Below, piece after piece: positions 1 through 10,443 of a stretch of DNA of 64,000 nt. A program made the translations under genes and the position numbers. Numbering within the stretch: position 1 is the stretch's first letter; each line of letters opens with the position of its first letter. This DNA is from Nocardioides sp. (lineage in GTDB: Bacteria > Actinomycetota > Actinomycetes > Propionibacteriales > Nocardioidaceae), in contig JAICHQ010000003.1 of assembly GCA_025924815.1 (NCBI GenBank), forward strand, positions 29,390-93,389. The letters are read 5' to 3'. The notes under the pieces are model-generated. The model had not been told where the DNA came from. It was given only the letters and a program-made list of their open reading frames with translations, and ran no database searches.

Positions 1-491
1 GTCGAGGAGCGGACCTTCTTGCCCTTCTCCTGGGCGGTACGCCGCAGGTCGGCCTGGAAGTCGAGCATGCGCTGGCGCAGGTCGGCGTCGGATGCGGCGA
101 GGATCCGGACGGCGAGCAGGCCGGCGTTGCGGGCGTTGCCGACGGCGACGGTCGCGACCGGCACGCCCGAGGGCATCTGCACGATCGAGAGCAGGGAGTC
201 CATCCCGTCCAGATGCTCCAGGGGCACGGGCACCCCGATCACCGGCAGCGGGGTGACCGATGCGAGCATCCCGGGCAGGTGGGCGGCTCCCCCGGCGCCG
301 GCGATGATCACGGCCAGCCCGCGGTCGGCGGCCTCGCGACCGTAGGCGAGCATCTCGTCGGGCATCCGGTGCGCCGAGACCACGTCGGCCTCGTGGGCGA
401 CGTCGAACTCCTTCAGTGCCTCCGCCGCTGCCTCCATCACCGGCCAGTCGGAGTCGGAGCCCATCACGATGCCGACACGGGGATTGGTCAT
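1..491 (-). CDS. purE: 5-(carboxyamino)imidazole ribonucleotide mutase PurE (3' end cut by window edge)
   Basis: PurE interconverts N5-CAIR and CAIR in de novo purine synthesis, acting on the product of PurK. The translation from the ATG at 491 opens [16 protein letters not shown], the conserved phosphate-binding start of the family, followed by the SAHRMPDEM segment and the [14 protein letters not shown] active-site loop. About 163 codons are inside the window and they end in a basic tail (EKGKKVRSS). The family is usually 160-175 residues, so only the last few codons and the stop are missing. The start lies 2 nt after the purK stop, so the two genes are probably translationally coupled. Confidence 0.96.
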   Translation of the reverse strand, partial: MTNPRVGIVMGSDSDWPVMEAAAEALKEFDVAHEADVVSAHRMPDEMLAYGREAADRGLAVIIAGAGGAAHLPGMLASVTPLPVIGVPVPLEHLDGMDSLLSIVQMPSGVPVATVAVGNARNAGLLAVRILAASDADLRQRMLDFQADLRRTAQEKGKKVRSS

Positions 492-493
492 GC

Positions 494-1702
494 TCACTCG
501 CTCTCGTCTCCCAGCTCGCCGGCGAACCACGCAGCCGCATGGCGTGCGCGCCCCAGACACTCTTGCAGGTCGTCGCCGTAGGCGTTGACGTGACCGACCT
601 TGCGTCCGGGGCGCGGCTCCTTGCCGTAGAGGTGGACCCGCAGCCGCGGGTCGCGGGCGAGCGCGTGGGGGTAGCCGTCGTACAGCCGGCCGCCCGAGTC
701 GGTCGGGCCGCCCAGGATGTTGACCATCACCGTCCACGGCGCGCGCGCAACCGGTGAGCCGAGCGGCAGGTCGAGCACAGCGCGGAGGTGGTTCTCGAAC
801 TGGGAGGTGACGGCGCCGTCCTGGGTCCAGTGCCCGGTGTTGTGCGGGCGCATCGCGAGCTCGTTGACCAGGATCCGGCCGGACCCTCCTGAGACGGTCG
901 CAGGGTCGTCGGTCTCGAACAGCTCCACGGCCAGGATCCCGGTCACGTCGAGCTCCTGCGCGATCCGCAGCGCCAGCGCCTGGGCCTCGGCGGCGAGCCG
1001 CTCGGACAGCCCGGGCGCGGGGGCGACGACCTCGGCACAGATGCCGTCGCGCTGAATCGACTCCACGACCGGGTACGCCGCCGCCTGGCCGCTCGGGCTG
1101 CGTGCCACCAGGGCCGACAGCTCCCGCCGGAACTCCACCAGCTCCTCGGCCAGGATCCGTACGCCGGTCGCCGCGGCCGCCTCGAACGCCGGCCGCGTCT
1201 CATCCGGCGTACCCACGAACCAGACGCCCTTGCCGTCGTAGCCACCCCGGCTGGTCTTGAGCACGCAGGGGAAGCCGAAGTCGGACACCTCGTCGACGCT
1301 CGCGACGACCCGGAACCGCGGCACCGGAGCGCCGAACGACACCATCGCCTCGCGCATCACGACCTTGTCCTGGGCGTGGACGAGCGCCCCCGGCCCCGGC
1401 CGCACCGCCGTCCCGCCCTGCTCGAGCCCGTGCAGGTGGTCGGTCGGGACGTGCTCGTGGTCGAAGGTGACGACCCGGCAGCCCTCGACGAGTCGACGCA
1501 GGGTCGGCAGGTCGGTGTAGTCGCCGACCGTGTGGTCGCGGATCACCTGGGCCGCCGAGACGCCCGGCGCCTCGGCGAGGAGGCGCAGCGGGATTCCCAT
1601 CGCGGCCGCCGGCTCGGCGAGCATCCGGGCCAGCTGGCCGCCGCCTACGACCGCGACCACCGGAGCGTCGTCGGCGGACGTGCCGTGCTGGCCGGGACTC
1701 AC
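494..1702 (-). CDS. purK: N5-carboxyaminoimidazole ribonucleotide synthase PurK
   Basis: PurK is an ATP-grasp enzyme that uses ATP and bicarbonate to carboxylate AIR to N5-CAIR, the substrate of PurE encoded immediately downstream. The protein is 402 residues, normal for the family. The N-terminal [14 protein letters not shown] motif is the PurK nucleotide-binding signature. [12 protein letters not shown] is the ATP-grasp glycine loop, and the [13 protein letters not shown] segment lies near the C-terminus. The GTG start at 1702 is supported by a TACGCT -10 element 7 nt upstream, which implies a leaderless transcript covering purK-purE. Confidence 0.97.
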   Translation of the reverse strand: MSPGQHGTSADDAPVVAVVGGGQLARMLAEPAAAMGIPLRLLAEAPGVSAAQVIRDHTVGDYTDLPTLRRLVEGCRVVTFDHEHVPTDHLHGLEQGGTAVRPGPGALVHAQDKVVMREAMVSFGAPVPRFRVVASVDEVSDFGFPCVLKTSRGGYDGKGVWFVGTPDETRPAFEAAAATGVRILAEELVEFRRELSALVARSPSGQAAAYPVVESIQRDGICAEVVAPAPGLSERLAAEAQALALRIAQELDVTGILAVELFETDDPATVSGGSGRILVNELAMRPHNTGHWTQDGAVTSQFENHLRAVLDLPLGSPVARAPWTVMVNILGGPTDSGGRLYDGYPHALARDPRLRVHLYGKEPRPGRKVGHVNAYGDDLQECLGRARHAAAWFAGELGDESE

Positions 1703-1709
1703 CCGCAGA

Positions 1710-1715
1710 AGCGTA
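1710..1715 (-). promoter_or_regulatory. -10 element of purK (leaderless)
   Basis: TACGCT on the minus strand fits TAnnnT and ends 7 nt before the purK GTG. Transcription would start at or next to the start codon. No clear -35 element is visible. Confidence 0.5.
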
Positions 1716-1737
1716 GGGCCGACCGGTGCGTGGTCGG

Positions 1738-2094
1738 TCAGGCGGTCCGGGCCGCCGTCTGCTCGACGTCGCGCAGAGCGCCGGAGGCACCCGGCTCGTC
1801 GACCTCGAAGCGCAGGCCGTGGCCGCGCACGGTGGTGATCAGGCTCGGTCGGGAGGGGTCGTCGCCCAGCTTGCGCCGCACCCAGCCGAGGTGCACGTCG
1901 ATGGTCTTCGACGACGTCCAGAACGTCGTGTTCCAGACGGTGAGCATCAACTCGTCGCGCGAGACGACGGTCCCGGCCCGTTGCATGAGGAAGTGCAGGA
2001 GGTCGAACTCCTTGCGCGAGAACACGATCTCGCGTTCATCTCGCCACACCCGGCGGGTCACCGGATCCACGGCGACGTCCTGGACCTTGAGCAC
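1738..2094 (-). CDS. Orphan winged-helix DNA-binding protein (OmpR/PhoB C-terminal domain, no receiver)
   Basis: The protein is essentially one Trans_reg_C winged-helix domain. It contains FSRKEFDLLHFLMQRAGTVVSRDEL, then the recognition-helix region KTIDVHLGWVRRKLGDDP and the wing ITTVRGHGLRF, all typical of OmpR-type response regulators. There is no receiver domain upstream, so phosphorylation by a histidine kinase is not expected. I chose the GTG at 2094 (118 aa) because a TATTTT box lies 6 nt upstream. An in-frame TTG at 2142 would add 16 non-conserved residues. The gene lies downstream of the adenylate cyclase gene in the same orientation. Its target genes cannot be read from the sequence. 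Confidence 0.85.
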   Translation of the reverse strand: MLKVQDVAVDPVTRRVWRDEREIVFSRKEFDLLHFLMQRAGTVVSRDELMLTVWNTTFWTSSKTIDVHLGWVRRKLGDDPSRPSLITTVRGHGLRFEVDEPGASGALRDVEQTAARTA

Positions 2095-2100
2095 ACGTCG

Positions 2101-2106
2101 AAAATA
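2101..2106 (-). promoter_or_regulatory. -10 element of the orphan winged-helix gene
   Basis: TATTTT on the minus strand lies 6 nt before the GTG at 2094. It is an AT-rich hexamer in otherwise GC-rich DNA. It favours the GTG over the longer TTG start. Confidence 0.45.
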
Positions 2107-2209
2107 GGGAACGGACCATGCTCCCGCGGAGGAATCGGGCAACTCGCCGGTCCAAGAGGGTAAAATTCCCCGTCTGATGTCATGCGGTCTAGGCCGAACG
2201 GGCCATGCC

Positions 2210-3145
2210 TCAATGACGTCGGACGGCCACGGGCTCCACCAGTCCGAACCCTCGGACCGGGCGTGCGGGAAGCGCCCGCGTCTCGAACTGGTCCTCCGGC
2301 AGCCGCTCGGCCGTGGCGCCGTCGACGATGATCCGGTTGCGCCGGGCGACCCCGGTCAGGCGAGCGGCCATGTTCACGGCCGGCCCGAAGACGTCACCGA
2401 GCCGCATCACGACCGCGCCGGTCGACAGCCCGACCCGGACGTCGGGCATCCGCTGGTCCCGGCCGATCACCGAGATGATCCCCTCGGCGGTGTCGTAGGC
2501 ACGGATGGGGTCCTCGTTCACGAACAGCACGGCGTCGCCGAGGCTCTTGATCACGCGGCCACGCTGCCCGGCCACGACGTCCGCGCACCGCGACTCGAAG
2601 ATCTCGACCAGGTCGCCGATGCGGTCGTGGTCGAGCCGGTTGGTCAGCGCCGTGAACTGCACGATGTCGGCGAAGCCGACGGTCACCTGCGTGGTGTGCA
2701 GGTCGGCGTCGTCCGCCCCGAGTGCCTCCACTCGCGCGACCGCGGCCGCCAGGTGCCGGCGCCAGACGTAGACCAGCAGCCCCTCGAACGGGTCGTTGAG
2801 CGCCCCGAGCAGCTGCAGCGCGGCGGTGGCGCGAGAGCCGGTCGCGTCGTCTCCCGACTCCATCTCCTGGACCCGGTGCACCAGCGTGCCGACCTCCCAG
2901 TCGGCGAGCCGCGCCATCGTCTGGCCGACGGCGCGGGTGAGGTCGACGGCCATGTCGAAGTCGATCGCGCCCTCGTCGACCAGGCGCAGCAGCGTGGAGA
3001 CGGCGTCCGCGTCCGCCTGGGTGAAGGCGCGCTCGCTCCCGCGGTCGGGGAACCCCAGGGCCCGCCAGAGCCGCTGCGCCTGCTCCATGCTGGCGCCGGT
3101 CTCGGAGGCGACGTCGAGGGCGTTGAAGACGACCTCCTCGCCCAA
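2210..3145 (-). CDS. Class III adenylate cyclase (Rv1264-like)
   Basis: The C-terminal half is a class III nucleotidyl cyclase domain with the full set of catalytic residues. VGFADIVQF carries the first metal Asp. GRVIKSLGDAVLF carries the purine-selecting Lys and the second metal Asp. GDVFGPAVNMAARL carries the adenine-binding Asp and the transition-state Asn and Arg. It should therefore make cAMP. The N-terminal half (GASMEQAQRLWRALGFP and onward) resembles the helical, pH-sensing regulatory domain of mycobacterial Rv1264. No transmembrane segment is seen. The first standard start is the TTG at 3145, but the reading frame upstream (QQLEHAILGEE) looks coding, so translation may begin at a non-standard codon overlapping the PH-domain gene. 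Confidence 0.9.
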   Translation of the reverse strand: MGEEVVFNALDVASETGASMEQAQRLWRALGFPDRGSERAFTQADADAVSTLLRLVDEGAIDFDMAVDLTRAVGQTMARLADWEVGTLVHRVQEMESGDDATGSRATAALQLLGALNDPFEGLLVYVWRRHLAAAVARVEALGADDADLHTTQVTVGFADIVQFTALTNRLDHDRIGDLVEIFESRCADVVAGQRGRVIKSLGDAVLFVNEDPIRAYDTAEGIISVIGRDQRMPDVRVGLSTGAVVMRLGDVFGPAVNMAARLTGVARRNRIIVDGATAERLPEDQFETRALPARPVRGFGLVEPVAVRRH

Positions 3146-3191
3146 GATGGCGTGCTCGAGCTGCTGGGCGGGCGTCTCGTCGGGCGTCTCG

Positions 3192-3692
3192 TCAGGCGTC
3201 GTCGCTCCCGGGCGACTCGTGCAGCTTCCCGAGCAGGTCCGACAGCGTGCGCTGCACGGACTCCACCCGCGGGATGTCGTGCAGCCGGACCGAGCCGTGC
3301 GTGCTGGCGTCGCTGACGACCAGCGTGCCGCAGCCGAGCATCCGGTCCACGATCCCCTGGTCGAACGCCACGTCGCTGATCCGCATCAGCGGGATGTCGT
3401 GGCCCTTGCGGGAGATGGTCCCCTGCCGCGTGATCAGGCGCTTGCTCGTGATCGTGTACGTCGAGGTGAGCCAGTCCAGGAACGGCCGCAGGCACCACCA
3501 CACCACCACGACGAGCGCCACGATCCACACGAGCAGGCTGACGAACCCGTTGTCGACGAGCCGGTCGAGGAGGATCGCGACCACCACGGTCAGCACCAGC
3601 ACGATCCCGGGACCGATCAGGGCCTTGGGATGGGTGCGGGTGTCGATGACGACCGACTCGCCGTCGGTCAGCAGCTTCTGTGAGATGCCCAC
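3192..3692 (-). CDS. PH-domain membrane protein (bPH2 type)
   Basis: This 166-residue protein has two adjacent hydrophobic segments (about residues 25-43 and 49-67: LIGPGIVLVLTVVVAILL and FVSLLVWIVALVVVVWW). A bacterial PH domain follows, with TYTITSKRLITRQGTISRKGHDIPLMRISDVAFDQGIVDRMLGCGTL describing its strand pattern. Family members are of unknown biochemical role. The GTG start at 3692 has a CACACT box 6 nt upstream. A PH-domain gene next to birA is also found in mycobacteria (Rv3278c, from memory). Confidence 0.88.
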   Translation of the reverse strand: MGISQKLLTDGESVVIDTRTHPKALIGPGIVLVLTVVVAILLDRLVDNGFVSLLVWIVALVVVVWWCLRPFLDWLTSTYTITSKRLITRQGTISRKGHDIPLMRISDVAFDQGIVDRMLGCGTLVVSDASTHGSVRLHDIPRVESVQRTLSDLLGKLHESPGSDDA

Positions 3693-3704
3693 GGAGGGAG
3701 TGTG

Positions 3705-4484
3705 TCACTCCGCGCGTCTCACGTGAACGACATCGCCGGCCGCGACGGCCACCGTGCCGCCGGATGTCTCGACCTCGAGCCGGCCGTGGTCGTCCACACC
3801 GTCCGCGCGCCCCGACAGGGTCGACCCGTCGGGCAGGTCGACCCGGACGTCGCGCCCGAGGGTGTCGAAGCGGCCTCGGTAGTTGGCCACGAACGTCGTG
3901 GGCCCGGACGTCATCACGCCCAGCCACACACGTAGGCCGTGCAGCACACGGGCGAAGAGCTCGGTGCGGTCCCAGGGGAAGCCGAGCAGCCCGAGTGACG
4001 AGGCCCACGGCACCGGTAGCTCGTCGGCGGTCTGGTCGACGTTGATCCCGATGCCCACGACCGCGAGCGGCTTGTCGCCGCCGCGCGCCCGCACGTGCAC
4101 GCGCTCGACGAGGATCCCGCAGACCTTGCGGTCATGGAGGAGCACGTCGTTCGGCCACTTCACCGATCCGCCCACGATGCGCGCCACGGCGTACCCCGCG
4201 ACGAGCGGGACCAGCGGCCACCACTCGTCGTCCACCACCGGGTCGACCACGGCGGAGAACGTCAGTGCGGCGCCGGGTGGCGTGACCCACTCCCGGCCGA
4301 GCCGGCCGCGTCCCGCGGTCTGGTGGTCGGCCACCACGACGAGACCGCGCTCGAGGGACGCTGTGGCCAGCGCGTTGGTGGACTCCGCGGCTGCGTGCAG
4401 CTGCACCTTCCAGAGCGGCCCGGCCGCCTCCTGCAGGCGGTCGAGGTCGAGAGGCGCGCGTGGAGAGATGTCGTTCACGACCAC
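3705..4484 (-). CDS. birA: Biotin--[acetyl-CoA-carboxylase] ligase BirA
   Basis: BirA activates biotin to biotinyl-AMP and attaches it to the BCCP lysine, here most likely that of AccA3 encoded at 19.9 kb. The catalytic core has STNALA, then [14 protein letters not shown] (the biotinyl-AMP loop), [21 protein letters not shown] and a VGIGINVDQ strand, ending with the small C-terminal beta domain. There is no N-terminal helix-turn-helix, so it is a mono-functional ligase. The open frame continues upstream into accD5, but the start must be one of two GTGs, 4484 or 4478. The gene is divergent from accD5 with only 13 bp between starts. Confidence 0.95.
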   Translation of the reverse strand: MVVNDISPRAPLDLDRLQEAAGPLWKVQLHAAAESTNALATASLERGLVVVADHQTAGRGRLGREWVTPPGAALTFSAVVDPVVDDEWWPLVPLVAGYAVARIVGGSVKWPNDVLLHDRKVCGILVERVHVRARGGDKPLAVVGIGINVDQTADELPVPWASSLGLLGFPWDRTELFARVLHGLRVWLGVMTSGPTTFVANYRGRFDTLGRDVRVDLPDGSTLSGRADGVDDHGRLEVETSGGTVAVAAGDVVHVRRAE

Positions 4485-4490
4485 TAGTGT
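4485..4490 (+). promoter_or_regulatory. -10 element of accD5 within the birA/accD5 divergent promoter
   Basis: TAGTGT ends 7 nt before the accD5 GTG at 4498. It overlaps the palindrome ACTAGT (4483-4488) that straddles the birA start codon. Promoters for both directions must therefore overlap the opposite coding region. Confidence 0.5.
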
Positions 4491-4497
4491 CGGGCAC

Positions 4498-6149
<1,652 letters not shown>

Positions 6150-6150
<1 letters not shown>

Positions 6151-6395
6151 TGACCGACGCGGACGAGGTCGCGACAGCCACGACCGACGAGGGGCGCCCG
6201 CTCCTCCGCGTCGTCAAGGGCGATCCCTCCCCTGAGGAGCTGGCGGCGCTGGTCGCGGTGCTGGCCTCGGTGGGCAGGGCGGCGGCCCCGCCGACCCGGC
6301 GTACGCCGCCGCAGTGGAACGCACCTCGCCGCCTCCACCGCCCCGCCCATCCGCACGGCCCCGGCGCCTGGCGGGCGTCGGGACTGCCCGGCTGA
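6150..6395 (+). CDS. accE: Acyl-CoA carboxylase epsilon subunit
   Basis: This 81-residue protein has the AccE pattern: an N-terminal acidic stretch, then LLRVVKGDPSPEELAALVAVLAS, a Pro/Arg-rich linker, and a C-terminal W-containing AWRASGLPG tail. AccE stabilises the actinobacterial AccA-AccD holoenzyme. Its ATG overlaps the accD5 stop (TGATG), so translation is coupled. Confidence 0.92.
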
Positions 6396-6645
6396 CCTGG
6401 TCGCCGACCAAGCCCCGACGGAGTCGTCCTGCCCGACGGCGTCCTCCGCCGCGCCACGGCTCCGCAAGGGAACCGGTGGTGCCGCCGCGCTTCGACGGCC
6501 GGATCCGTCGCTGCCCAACGTAAAATCCTCGCGAATCGGGGACAGGTCGCGGCCGACGGCTCACCATGGTGGTCAACGGTGGACTCGGACACCGGCACGG
6601 CGCGCCTATGGGGGGCCGCCGACGACGATTCCAGGGGGGATCGCG
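6396..6645. other. Intergenic region after accE
   Basis: These 250 bp carry no convincing gene. A TAAAAT hexamer at 6521-6526 could be the -10 of a transcript with a roughly 110-nt leader leading to the small gene at 6646. No -35 element, riboswitch or strong hairpin was recognised. Confidence 0.4.
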
Positions 6646-6855
6646 ATGAGTGCAATGGTGATGGACCGTCATCCGCTCGAGGCCTTCGTACGACAGGCTC
6701 CGGCCCGTCGAGCCGTGACGGCGCACCCGCGCGGCCGCGGGTTCAGAGTGCTCAGCCGGATCGCGCGCGTGCCCTCCGAGGCGGAGACGTACGCGCCGCG
6801 CCACCGGCTCGCCGTGGCGGTCGACTCGGACACCCCGTCGTCGATGGCCGGCTGA
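6646..6855 (+). CDS. Small hypothetical protein (69 aa)
   Basis: A 69-residue basic protein begins MSAMVMDRHPLEAFVRQ and ends in a hydrophobic, Ser-rich tail (HRLAVAVDSDTPSSMAG). It has a plausible ribosome-binding site (AGGGGGGATCGCG before the ATG), strongly G/C-biased third codon positions and an AT-rich -10-like hexamer upstream, which support a real gene. No family is recognised. It follows the accD5-accE operon in the same direction but is separated from it by 250 bp. Confidence 0.5.
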   Translation: MSAMVMDRHPLEAFVRQAPARRAVTAHPRGRGFRVLSRIARVPSEAETYAPRHRLAVAVDSDTPSSMAG

Positions 6856-6919
6856 CCGCGCGGGCGCGGGGACTGCTGAGAGCCTGACCACCGACGGCAC
6901 GATCGCGCGTGGGCGGCCG

Positions 6920-9043
6920 TCAGCCGCGACGCCGTCGTCGTACCGCGGCCACGCCCGACCACGCCGTGCCGACGAGGAGCGCGAGCACCCAGGCACCCAC
7001 CTCGGCGGACCATCCGGGCGGATGGAAGGCGACGTGGAGCGTCCGTCCCCGGGCCGACGCCGGGACGTCGACGGTCACCAGATAGCCGTCGACCGGCTGG
7101 GCGATCGAGCCGGCCGAGGTGGAGTAGCCCGGCCAGTCGAGCAGGCTGAGCACCACCGTGCCGCCGCCGGACGGCACCCGGTCGACGCGGAACGACGTGC
7201 TCGTCGCGCCCGCCCGCACCGCCGAGACGGAGGTCCCCGGCGAGGTCCACGCAACGCCGCCGGCCCCCGGCACCGGCGTCCGTCGCGTCCACGTCACCGA
7301 GTACGCCGTCTCGCCGGCCACCCGCCAGCCGGTCGGCGGATGCGCCAGCTCGCCGGGAGGGAAGTCGGCACGCACCAGCACCAGCGAGCTGACGCCGAGC
7401 AGGTCGACCCGCTCCCGACCGGTGCTCGGCTCGACGCTGAACAGGGTCGCGAGCGCCTCGGGACAGGTGTCACCGAGATAGGTCATGCAGTAGCGGTCCT
7501 TGTAGGCCGCGTGACTGATCGCGGTGTAGGTGTTCTGCACGTCGTGCGGGTTGAGGTACCAGCCGGACGCGAGCAGCAGGTCCTTGGTCGGGGCGCTGCT
7601 GAGCGTCATCATCGGATTCGCCGCGCCCACCTCCATCACGTCCCCGACGGCCCCGCCGGCCTGCGTCCGGTAGTCCGCCAGAGCGGTGGGGGCGTGACGC
7701 TGGGGCGACGGCGGGGTCGGGTAGAACGCGTGCTGGAGCACCATCAGGCCCACCGTGACGACCCCGACGAGCGGAGCCGCGCGCGTGACACCGCCCCGGC
7801 GGACCAGCCACCACACCGAGGCCAGGGCGCCGGTCACCGCGACCAGCGCGGTCAGGTGCGCGTCCCACATCGACGATGCCCGGACCAGGCTGATCCCTGC
7901 GGCCGCCACCACCCATCCCACCGACCAGGCGAGCCGGCGTCGCGACGGCGTCGCGATCCCGAACCGGTGCCAGGCCACGACCAGCAGGACCGCGAGGCAC
8001 AGCACCAGGAACGGCGCGAGCCGCAGCGGCCACCGCAACGCGCCGAGCTGCGAGATGCCGTCGACGGTCACGAGGGTGACGACGGTCAGGAGCAGGAGGC
8101 CGCCGAGCTGCCGCCACGCCTCACGTACACGCCGGAAGTCGAGCCAGCACGCCACGGGCAGCAGCCACGCGAGGTAGGAGTAGGGCAGCAGGCTGGCGCT
8201 GGTGCCGGGCACGGCCGAGGTCGGCAGGACACCCGCGAACAGCGCCAGTGGATCGGTGGTGAACTTCCCGCCGAGCAGGTGCACCCCCGTCTCGCGCGCC
8301 GTCACGTGGGTGGTCAGCACCCCGGGCAGGTACACGGTCACCGCCACCAGTCCGAGCAGGAGTCCGGCGCCGAACACGCGGATCGCTGCGGCGCGGTCGC
8401 GCGCCAGGTAGCAGTCGAGCAGGCAGGCCACCACCGCGATGATCAGCATGATCGTCCCGAAGACGTAGCCGACCGTGACGAGGAGGTATCCCGCCGCCAG
8501 GGCCGGCAGCGGGTTGGCGCCGCACAGCATCGTGCGTCGCAGGCCCCACCACACCCAGGGGAAGAGCGCCCAGATCATCTCGCCCGCGACCCATGAGGGC
8601 AGGTCGAGGTACTGGGTCATGCCTCCCATCGGCACCAGCACTGCCGCGATGTACGCCGCGGCCGGCGGCGCGTCGTACGAGCGGACCAGCAGGTACACGC
8701 CGAGGACGCCCAGGACGGCCAGTCCCAGCTTGACCGCGACCGTGAGGACGAGCAGGTCGGGCACGACGGTCGTCAGGAGGCCGATGCCGATCGTCAGCGG
8801 CGACCACAGGCCCCACTGGCCCTCGGCCGCGAGGTTGCCCGCCCGCCAGGAGTGGGGGTCCAGGGTCGCCCAGTCGCCGTGCCGGACCAGCTCGCCGAGG
8901 TGGTACCACCAGCCGTAGTAGGCCGCGGGGGTGTCGCCGTACCAGAAGTAGTGATGGTTGCCCACCAGCAGCAGGGCCAGTGCCACCAGGACGGTCAGCG
9001 CCGCGGCTCCCGCCCACCGCACGTCGGTCCTGACGCCGCGCAC
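6920..9043 (-). CDS. Polytopic membrane protein, possibly YfhO/GT-C-like
   Basis: This 707-residue protein has many hydrophobic helices (LTVLVALALLLVGNHHYFWYGD at the start, then at least ten more), a soluble C-terminal domain rich in beta strands from about residue 470, and a final helix followed by RRRRRG. The acidic residue in the first external loop (YWYGDTPAAYYGWWYH-like region) and the layout resemble GT-C glycosyltransferases or YfhO-type proteins, but no diagnostic motif is certain. The GTG at 9043 was chosen because upstream frame lies inside the methyltransferase gene, which ends 12 bp earlier. Co-transcription with that gene suggests a joint role in cell-surface glycan or lipid modification. 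Confidence 0.8.
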   Translation of the reverse strand: MRGVRTDVRWAGAAALTVLVALALLLVGNHHYFWYGDTPAAYYGWWYHLGELVRHGDWATLDPHSWRAGNLAAEGQWGLWSPLTIGIGLLTTVVPDLLVLTVAVKLGLAVLGVLGVYLLVRSYDAPPAAAYIAAVLVPMGGMTQYLDLPSWVAGEMIWALFPWVWWGLRRTMLCGANPLPALAAGYLLVTVGYVFGTIMLIIAVVACLLDCYLARDRAAAIRVFGAGLLLGLVAVTVYLPGVLTTHVTARETGVHLLGGKFTTDPLALFAGVLPTSAVPGTSASLLPYSYLAWLLPVACWLDFRRVREAWRQLGGLLLLTVVTLVTVDGISQLGALRWPLRLAPFLVLCLAVLLVVAWHRFGIATPSRRRLAWSVGWVVAAAGISLVRASSMWDAHLTALVAVTGALASVWWLVRRGGVTRAAPLVGVVTVGLMVLQHAFYPTPPSPQRHAPTALADYRTQAGGAVGDVMEVGAANPMMTLSSAPTKDLLLASGWYLNPHDVQNTYTAISHAAYKDRYCMTYLGDTCPEALATLFSVEPSTGRERVDLLGVSSLVLVRADFPPGELAHPPTGWRVAGETAYSVTWTRRTPVPGAGGVAWTSPGTSVSAVRAGATSTSFRVDRVPSGGGTVVLSLLDWPGYSTSAGSIAQPVDGYLVTVDVPASARGRTLHVAFHPPGWSAEVGAWVLALLVGTAWSGVAAVRRRRRG

Positions 9044-9054
9044 AGTGGGTCGCC

Positions 9055-9798
9055 TCACCGCTTGACCGCCGCGAGGAAGACCGACGACCCGAACGGCAGG
9101 TCGCGGCGGGCCAGGGCCCGCCGGTCCAGCCGGCACAGCCCGAGCAGCAGACGCTCGACCGGCGAGCTCACCGACGGCAGTTCGACGACGTCGGCCGGCC
9201 CGGACCGACCTGTCCGCCCGACGCGGTGCTGCATGCTGCGCCAGGCCCGCTCGGCCGCGAAGGCGGGGAAGACGGCGCTGAAGCCATAGGTCGCGCGGAG
9301 CACCTCGAACCCCGCCGCGGTCACGGCCGCCACGGCGCGCGGGCGCGTGTAGCGGCGGTGATGGCCGTTGGCCACGTCGTGATCGGACCACGCCCACTGG
9401 TAGGCGGGCACGGACAGCAGCAGCCTGCCGCCGGGCTCCAGCACCCGGTACAGCTCCGCGAGCGCGACCTGCTCCGGGTCGCAGTGCTCGACGACGTCGA
9501 AGGCGCTGACCACCTCGAAGCCGGCGTCGACGAAGGGCAGTGCCAGCACCGAACCGCAGATGCCCGTCGGCGGTCGCAGCCCGCGCGGATCGAGGTCGAG
9601 CGAGACCTTCTGCGACGCGTGCAGCCATCCCACGCTCGGGCCGTCGGCGCTGCCGACGTCGAGCAGTCGGCGCGGTGAGCCGACGTACGGCTCGAGGACG
9701 GTGCGCAGCATCTCGGAGCGTGCGCGGTACCACCAGTAGTCGGGGTGGTGGATCGACGGCGACCCGCCGTGCGGGGTCGCCGGGCTCGGGCCGGGCAC
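9055..9798 (-). CDS. Class I SAM-dependent methyltransferase
   Basis: This 247-residue protein contains a Rossmann SAM-binding domain. Motif I is RRLLDVGSADGPSVGWL, the acidic end of strand 2 is VSLDLD, then come VVSAFDVVEHC and LYRVLEPGGRLLLSVPAY (motifs II/III). The conserved DxVEH and the following histidine-rich NGHHRRYT segment are typical of Methyltransf_11/25 enzymes acting on polysaccharide or lipid intermediates. The substrate is unknown. The GTG start at 9798 lies 48 bp from the divergent maf start. It forms a two-gene unit with the downstream membrane protein. Confidence 0.88.
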   Translation of the reverse strand: MPGPSPATPHGGSPSIHHPDYWWYRARSEMLRTVLEPYVGSPRRLLDVGSADGPSVGWLHASQKVSLDLDPRGLRPPTGICGSVLALPFVDAGFEVVSAFDVVEHCDPEQVALAELYRVLEPGGRLLLSVPAYQWAWSDHDVANGHHRRYTRPRAVAAVTAAGFEVLRATYGFSAVFPAFAAERAWRSMQHRVGRTGRSGPADVVELPSVSSPVERLLLGLCRLDRRALARRDLPFGSSVFLAAVKR

Positions 9799-9834
9799 CG
9801 GGGAAGGCTATCCGGGCGCTGGTGGCGCTCCGGC

Positions 9835-9840
9835 TAGGGT
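9835..9840 (+). promoter_or_regulatory. -10 element of maf (leaderless)
   Basis: TAGGGT lies 6 nt before the maf GTG. The same TAGGGT-CCCGGC-start arrangement is repeated exactly before the FG-GAP protein gene at 23622. Confidence 0.55.
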
Positions 9841-9846
9841 CCCGGC

Positions 9847-10443
9847 GTGACCTCGCTCGTGCTCGCCTCCGCGTCGCCGGCCCGCCTGGCCACCCTGCGT
9901 GCGGCCGGGGTCGAGCCGTCGGTCCTGGTCTCGGGTGTCGACGAGTCGCAGGTGACGGGCCTTCCGCCGGCCGGCCTGGCCCAGCGCCTGGCCGAGCTGA
10001 AGTGCGCCGCCGTCGCGGCAGGGATCGGCGCCGGCCCGCTGGTGCTGGGCTGCGACTCGGTGCTCGAGCTCCGCGGAGAGGCACTCGGAAAGCCGGCGGA
10101 CCCCGACGAGGCCGTACGCCGGTGGCGGACGATGCGGGGACGCACCGGCACCCTCCACACCGGACACTGCCTGCGCGACACCGTGACCGGGCAGGAGGCG
10201 ACCGGCACAGGTTCGACCGTCGTGCACTTCGCGGAGGTAACCGACGACGAGATCGCTGCGTACGTCGACTCCGGCGAGCCGCTGGAGGTGGCCGGGGCGT
10301 TCACCATCGACGGACTGGGCGGCGCCTTCGTGACCCGCATCGAGGGCGACCATCACAACGTCGTCGGACTCAGCCTGCCGCTGCTGCGCGACCTCGTGGC
10401 GGAGCTCGGGCACGTCTGGACCGATCTCTGGGATCGTCGTTAG
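9847..10443 (+). CDS. maf: Maf-family nucleoside triphosphate pyrophosphatase
   Basis: Maf proteins hydrolyse non-canonical or m5-type nucleoside triphosphates to monophosphates. The 198-residue sequence has the N-terminal LVLASASPARLATLRAAG motif that binds phosphate, the central GCDSVLEL segment with the metal-binding Asp, KPADPDEAVRRWRTMRGRTGTLHTGHCL, and a GAFTIDGLGGAFVTRIEGDHHNVVGL C-terminus. The gene sits between accD5-accE and accA3, as in mycobacteria. Its TAG stop overlaps the TAA stop of the convergent gtrA-like gene. Confidence 0.95.
   Translation: MTSLVLASASPARLATLRAAGVEPSVLVSGVDESQVTGLPPAGLAQRLAELKCAAVAAGIGAGPLVLGCDSVLELRGEALGKPADPDEAVRRWRTMRGRTGTLHTGHCLRDTVTGQEATGTGSTVVHFAEVTDDEIAAYVDSGEPLEVAGAFTIDGLGGAFVTRIEGDHHNVVGLSLPLLRDLVAELGHVWTDLWDRR

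Noticed and set aside
2157..2170. TAAAAT on the plus strand as a promoter
   Set aside because: No plus-strand gene follows; the downstream genes are all on the minus strand.
2683..4008. 441-codon minus-strand frame across the cyclase and PH-domain genes
   Set aside because: Arg/Pro-rich shadow frame in another register over two recognised genes; no domain.
7022..8596. 524-codon plus-strand frame opposite the large membrane protein
   Set aside because: Histidine/arginine-rich shadow; the minus strand has clear membrane helices.
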